64,000 bases of DNA from contig NC_003074.8 of the NCBI RefSeq assembly GCF_000001735.4, positions 62,101 to 126,100 of the forward strand, read 5' to 3'. How positions within the stretch are numbered: position 1 is the first letter of the stretch; the number at the start of each line of letters is the position of its first letter. The notes below the pieces were generated by a model. The model saw only the letters and a list, made by a program, of their open reading frames with translations, ran no database searches and had not been told where the DNA came from. Shown one piece after another: positions 61,621-64,000 of this stretch. The translations under genes and the position numbers were made by a program. This DNA comes from Arabidopsis thaliana (Eukaryota; Streptophyta; Magnoliopsida; Brassicales; Brassicaceae).

Positions 61621-62495
61621 TTTTGTTCTTTTCTTTTTTGAGAAGTTTTCAAAAGAATTGGTTGTGTGGGTTCGAATTGTATGTATCTTTGTCTCGACGT
61701 ATAAATAGAAAAGAGTTTGTACTGTATTGTGAATTTGTGATATGTGATGAAAGTTTGACTTAAAAAAAATTAACTTGGCAAGTTCATATATTATTATTTT
61801 ATTTTATTTTGGTAGAAAGTTCATATATTTGTTTGACCCATATATATTGGAAAATGATTGAATACTGTATGAAGAAATCCATAAAGTGGATATCAGCTCC
61901 ATTTCCCATTAAAAAAAGAAAGAAAATAAATCACTTTTCTATAGTACATACTATTTGACAGAAAATTAATTAATTTTATCACTTTTCAGTTTTTGTGATT
62001 CTGAAATTAAATACAACAGTATATTATTATCAACAACTAATCCAAGGATAAATGAATGGAAGATTCAAGTTTTCTAGGTAGGTAAAAAAACTAATATTGT
62101 CGGTGAAAAAAAAAAAAAAAAACAAACTAATATTGTAGTTCTTCTAAGATCGTTTGCATAGTTGTGGCACAAGGTACAAAAGTCAAAACATGATGATATA
62201 GATTTGGTTTAAGTTTTATGAGCATAAATTTTCTTTTCTTTTTACAACTGAAAAGAAATGTAATGATACCAAACCAAATATGGATGGATTAAACATTTAT
62301 ATTAAGTTAAGGAGAGGATAGGAATTCGAATCAAGTATAGAACAAAGTCACTCGGAATTTGTTGGGTGTGACTTTTATTAACAATAACAATACTCTGTTT
62401 CTTACTATTGTTTAAGGCAAACAAAGACTAAAGCTATATGTTGGATGAGTTATGTGCTCTCATGTACCCAGAGAAAACATGTGACCTCAGTAATG
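61621..62495. other. Upstream of gene 9 and downstream of DEL3
   Basis: Gene 9 promoter to about 61900, then AT-rich DNA. About 62160-62495 is the DEL3 3' flank, also found at 58355-58713. A poly-A micro-insertion lies at 62088-62136. Confidence 0.55.
62088..62136 (+). mobile_element. Micro-insertion with 13-bp target duplication and poly-A
   Basis: AAACTAATATTGT occurs at 62088-62100 and 62124-62136, bracketing CGGTG plus 17 A and a C. Third such footprint in 4 kb. Replication slippage over AT-rich DNA is possible but does not explain the non-repeat body. Confidence 0.65.
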
Positions 62496-64000
62496 TTATT
62501 TATTCCGATCAACCTCTGCATACCATTTCTTCCATGCCTCCGTGAAATGCCCAAGAAGACCAGTTATTTCTGTTTTAACAACATTTTTCAAAACCAAAAC
62601 TCAGTTTATGTTTTATAATCAGATATGTTTGCCAATCGAATCAAGAAACGATTAGAGTGTGGTTGTTACCTTGATTGCAATACTGTGGTTGGTAGGTAGA
62701 AGCAAGGGCCTCGATCTCTAGTAACCTTCCCTTTCCGACTTTGTCGTTGTTCGTCTTAGATGCTCCTATTGGGGAGAACGGGCCAAACACATATTTACTT
62801 GCAGCTGGTTTCGATTCCTGCTCTGTGTTTTCCTCGTCATGTTTCTTATATCCAATTTGCTTGCGGATTGATGAACAATATGTTTTGTTTCTCTTTGCCC
62901 TCAAGTTTGTGATCTCTGTTCCAAATACCCGCTTCGGTTCTCCGGAATTAAATAAGCTTAATCCTCTTTCAGCTATGCTTTTGGACCCTAACCACCTATA
63001 TGCTGGTTTCCTAGTCACTGGTATATGAGTCTGGAGAAAGCAAAAAAAATAATAATAATAACTAAAAGATGATACACTGGAAATTTGCAAGTATTACAGT
63101 GTTAATGTATTGGCTTAGGAACAAAGCTCTTACCTTCTCGATTAAATTCATCGAGGCAAATACATTTGCAATGTCGTAAAGTCTTCTAACTTTAGCTGTT
63201 AATCAATTTCAGAAATTTGGTTGGTTAATGGTACTGTATACTTGTGAGAACAGAGATTAGAAAAGATCTAAAACAGGAAATATAGATGTACTTCGCATAT
63301 GGACTGAATCTGGAGAGTCGCTCAGCAAGGCTTTTGCAGCACTATCAAGTGTGATGAGATCATCCTGAAGAGAAGGCAGCAGACAGGGTGTGAGTTGTTG
63401 TTTATAAGAGGGATTTGAAAAGTATTGTGTAAGAAGCCAAAGAGAGATATTCACTTACATCAGAACATAGAAACATCTTCACAAAATTCTGTGCGAGAAG
63501 CCAGAGAGATTTTTCCTTCTTTTGGTCTGAAAATGATATTAGTTTGATTTCAAGTTAGCTCCTAAAGAAAATCTTATCCTGGAAACTTTTATTCATCAAG
63601 TAGCACTTTGTTAATGCAGAACTATTTGCAGAAGAATGTTTATTCAGAATCAAGTTGTGGACTGAAATCCCAATAGTGATTAGCAGATGGATATTGATAA
63701 CACTCCAACAAAACAAAACACTAGAAGAAAGAAGATTACCCATTTTAGAGGATGATGAGTTCTCCTGATCATCAGGTGTTAAAGTTAAAGGTTCTTCTCT
63801 TTCACAACCATTTGAAACCTAATACATTTACGACCATAGAATCACATCACAGGTAACATCTTCAAAGTTAAATTCCAAACCACTTTAAAAAATCTAATAA
63901 AAAATTCAGCAACAAAGAATCTTAAGAGGATGAACTTATATACCTTGTCTGAATTGTTTGAACTTGAGTAACCTAACCTCTCTCTCATCCCTTCTTCCTG
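62496..64000 (-). CDS. DEL3: Atypical E2F (DP-E2F-like) transcription repressor, 3' part only
   Basis: Cell-cycle or elongation-related repressor that binds E2F sites without a DP partner, using two winged-helix domains in one chain. The gene enters from beyond the right edge. Exons seen: 64000-63944 (partial), 63818-63740, 63526-63459, 63364-63292, 63195-63134, 63030-62670, 62569-62496. The second DNA-binding domain is clear: KKEKSLWLLAQNFVKMFLCSD, LITLDSAAKALL, TKVRRLYDIANVFASMNLIEK (the RRxYD contact motif) and THIPVTRKPAYRWLG. The C-terminal part has no DP-dimerisation or Rb-binding region and ends FTEAWKKWYAEVDRNK. The first winged helix must lie outside. DEL3 among DEL1-3 is decided by locus order. 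Confidence 0.92.

Larger units (their letters stand above)
58845..62540. repeat. Tandem block duplication, unit B (partner 56088-58790)
   Basis: Holds genes 7, 8, 9 and the genuine 3' end of DEL3. The left edge begins at GATATAAAACTTGAAAT, as does unit A at 56088. About 55-75 bases between the units (58768-58844) match neither. Confidence 0.8.

Overview
The window is plant nuclear DNA: intron-rich genes with GT-AG introns, AT-rich spacers and plant-only families. I recognise it from gene content and order as the top of chromosome 3 of Arabidopsis thaliana (about At3g01180 to At3g01330) or a very close relative. That placement is recall, not a database result. Exon borders were read by hand from GT/AG sites and reading frame; where summed exons are given, they close in frame.

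Layout. 0.36-3.6 kb: starch synthase 2 (minus). 4.4 kb: an isolated secreted six-cysteine protein of ECA1/prolamin-like layout. 5.1-6.4 kb: class III peroxidase (minus). 7.7-9.2 kb: PPDK regulatory protein RP2 (minus), head to head with a BPA1-like RRM protein (10.1-11.1 kb). 11.5-13.2 kb: HD-Zip I factor ATHB20. 14.8-17.8 kb: three small secreted charged/helical proteins of unknown function. 18.1-19.9 kb: an aldose-epimerase-like protein with an Asp/His-rich insert and substituted catalytic histidines. 20.8-22.6 kb: pectate lyase. 23.7-25.5 kb: VDAC1. 26.2-27.3 kb: HIR2. 28.7-31.2 kb: RLCK-VII kinase. 32.2-39.5 kb: the bifunctional inositol pyrophosphate kinase/phosphatase VIH2. 40.9-42.2 kb: DUF569 protein. 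42.6-43.2 kb: a minus-strand box C/D snoRNA cluster with its promoter motifs. 43.7 kb: MASS-like MAPK-substrate-type protein. 44.6-51.1 kb: SIN3-like corepressor SNL1. 52.2-61.6 kb: nine single-exon secreted six-cysteine genes plus relics. 62.5-64.0 kb: the 3' part of the atypical E2F gene DEL3, cut by the window end.

Most single-copy genes are conserved housekeeping, signalling or wall genes and do not form one pathway. The order HB20, mutarotase, pectate lyase, VDAC, PBL kinase, VIH, SNL mirrors what I remember of a block on chromosome 5 (about At5g15020-15180), as expected for a whole-genome-duplication pair. The lively parts are three. The six-cysteine cluster grew by a tandem block duplication that copied the end of DEL3 and left relics. 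The snoRNA cluster has two guides that fit neighbouring 25S rRNA sites by the box+5 rule. The mutarotase-like gene looks like a pseudoenzyme.
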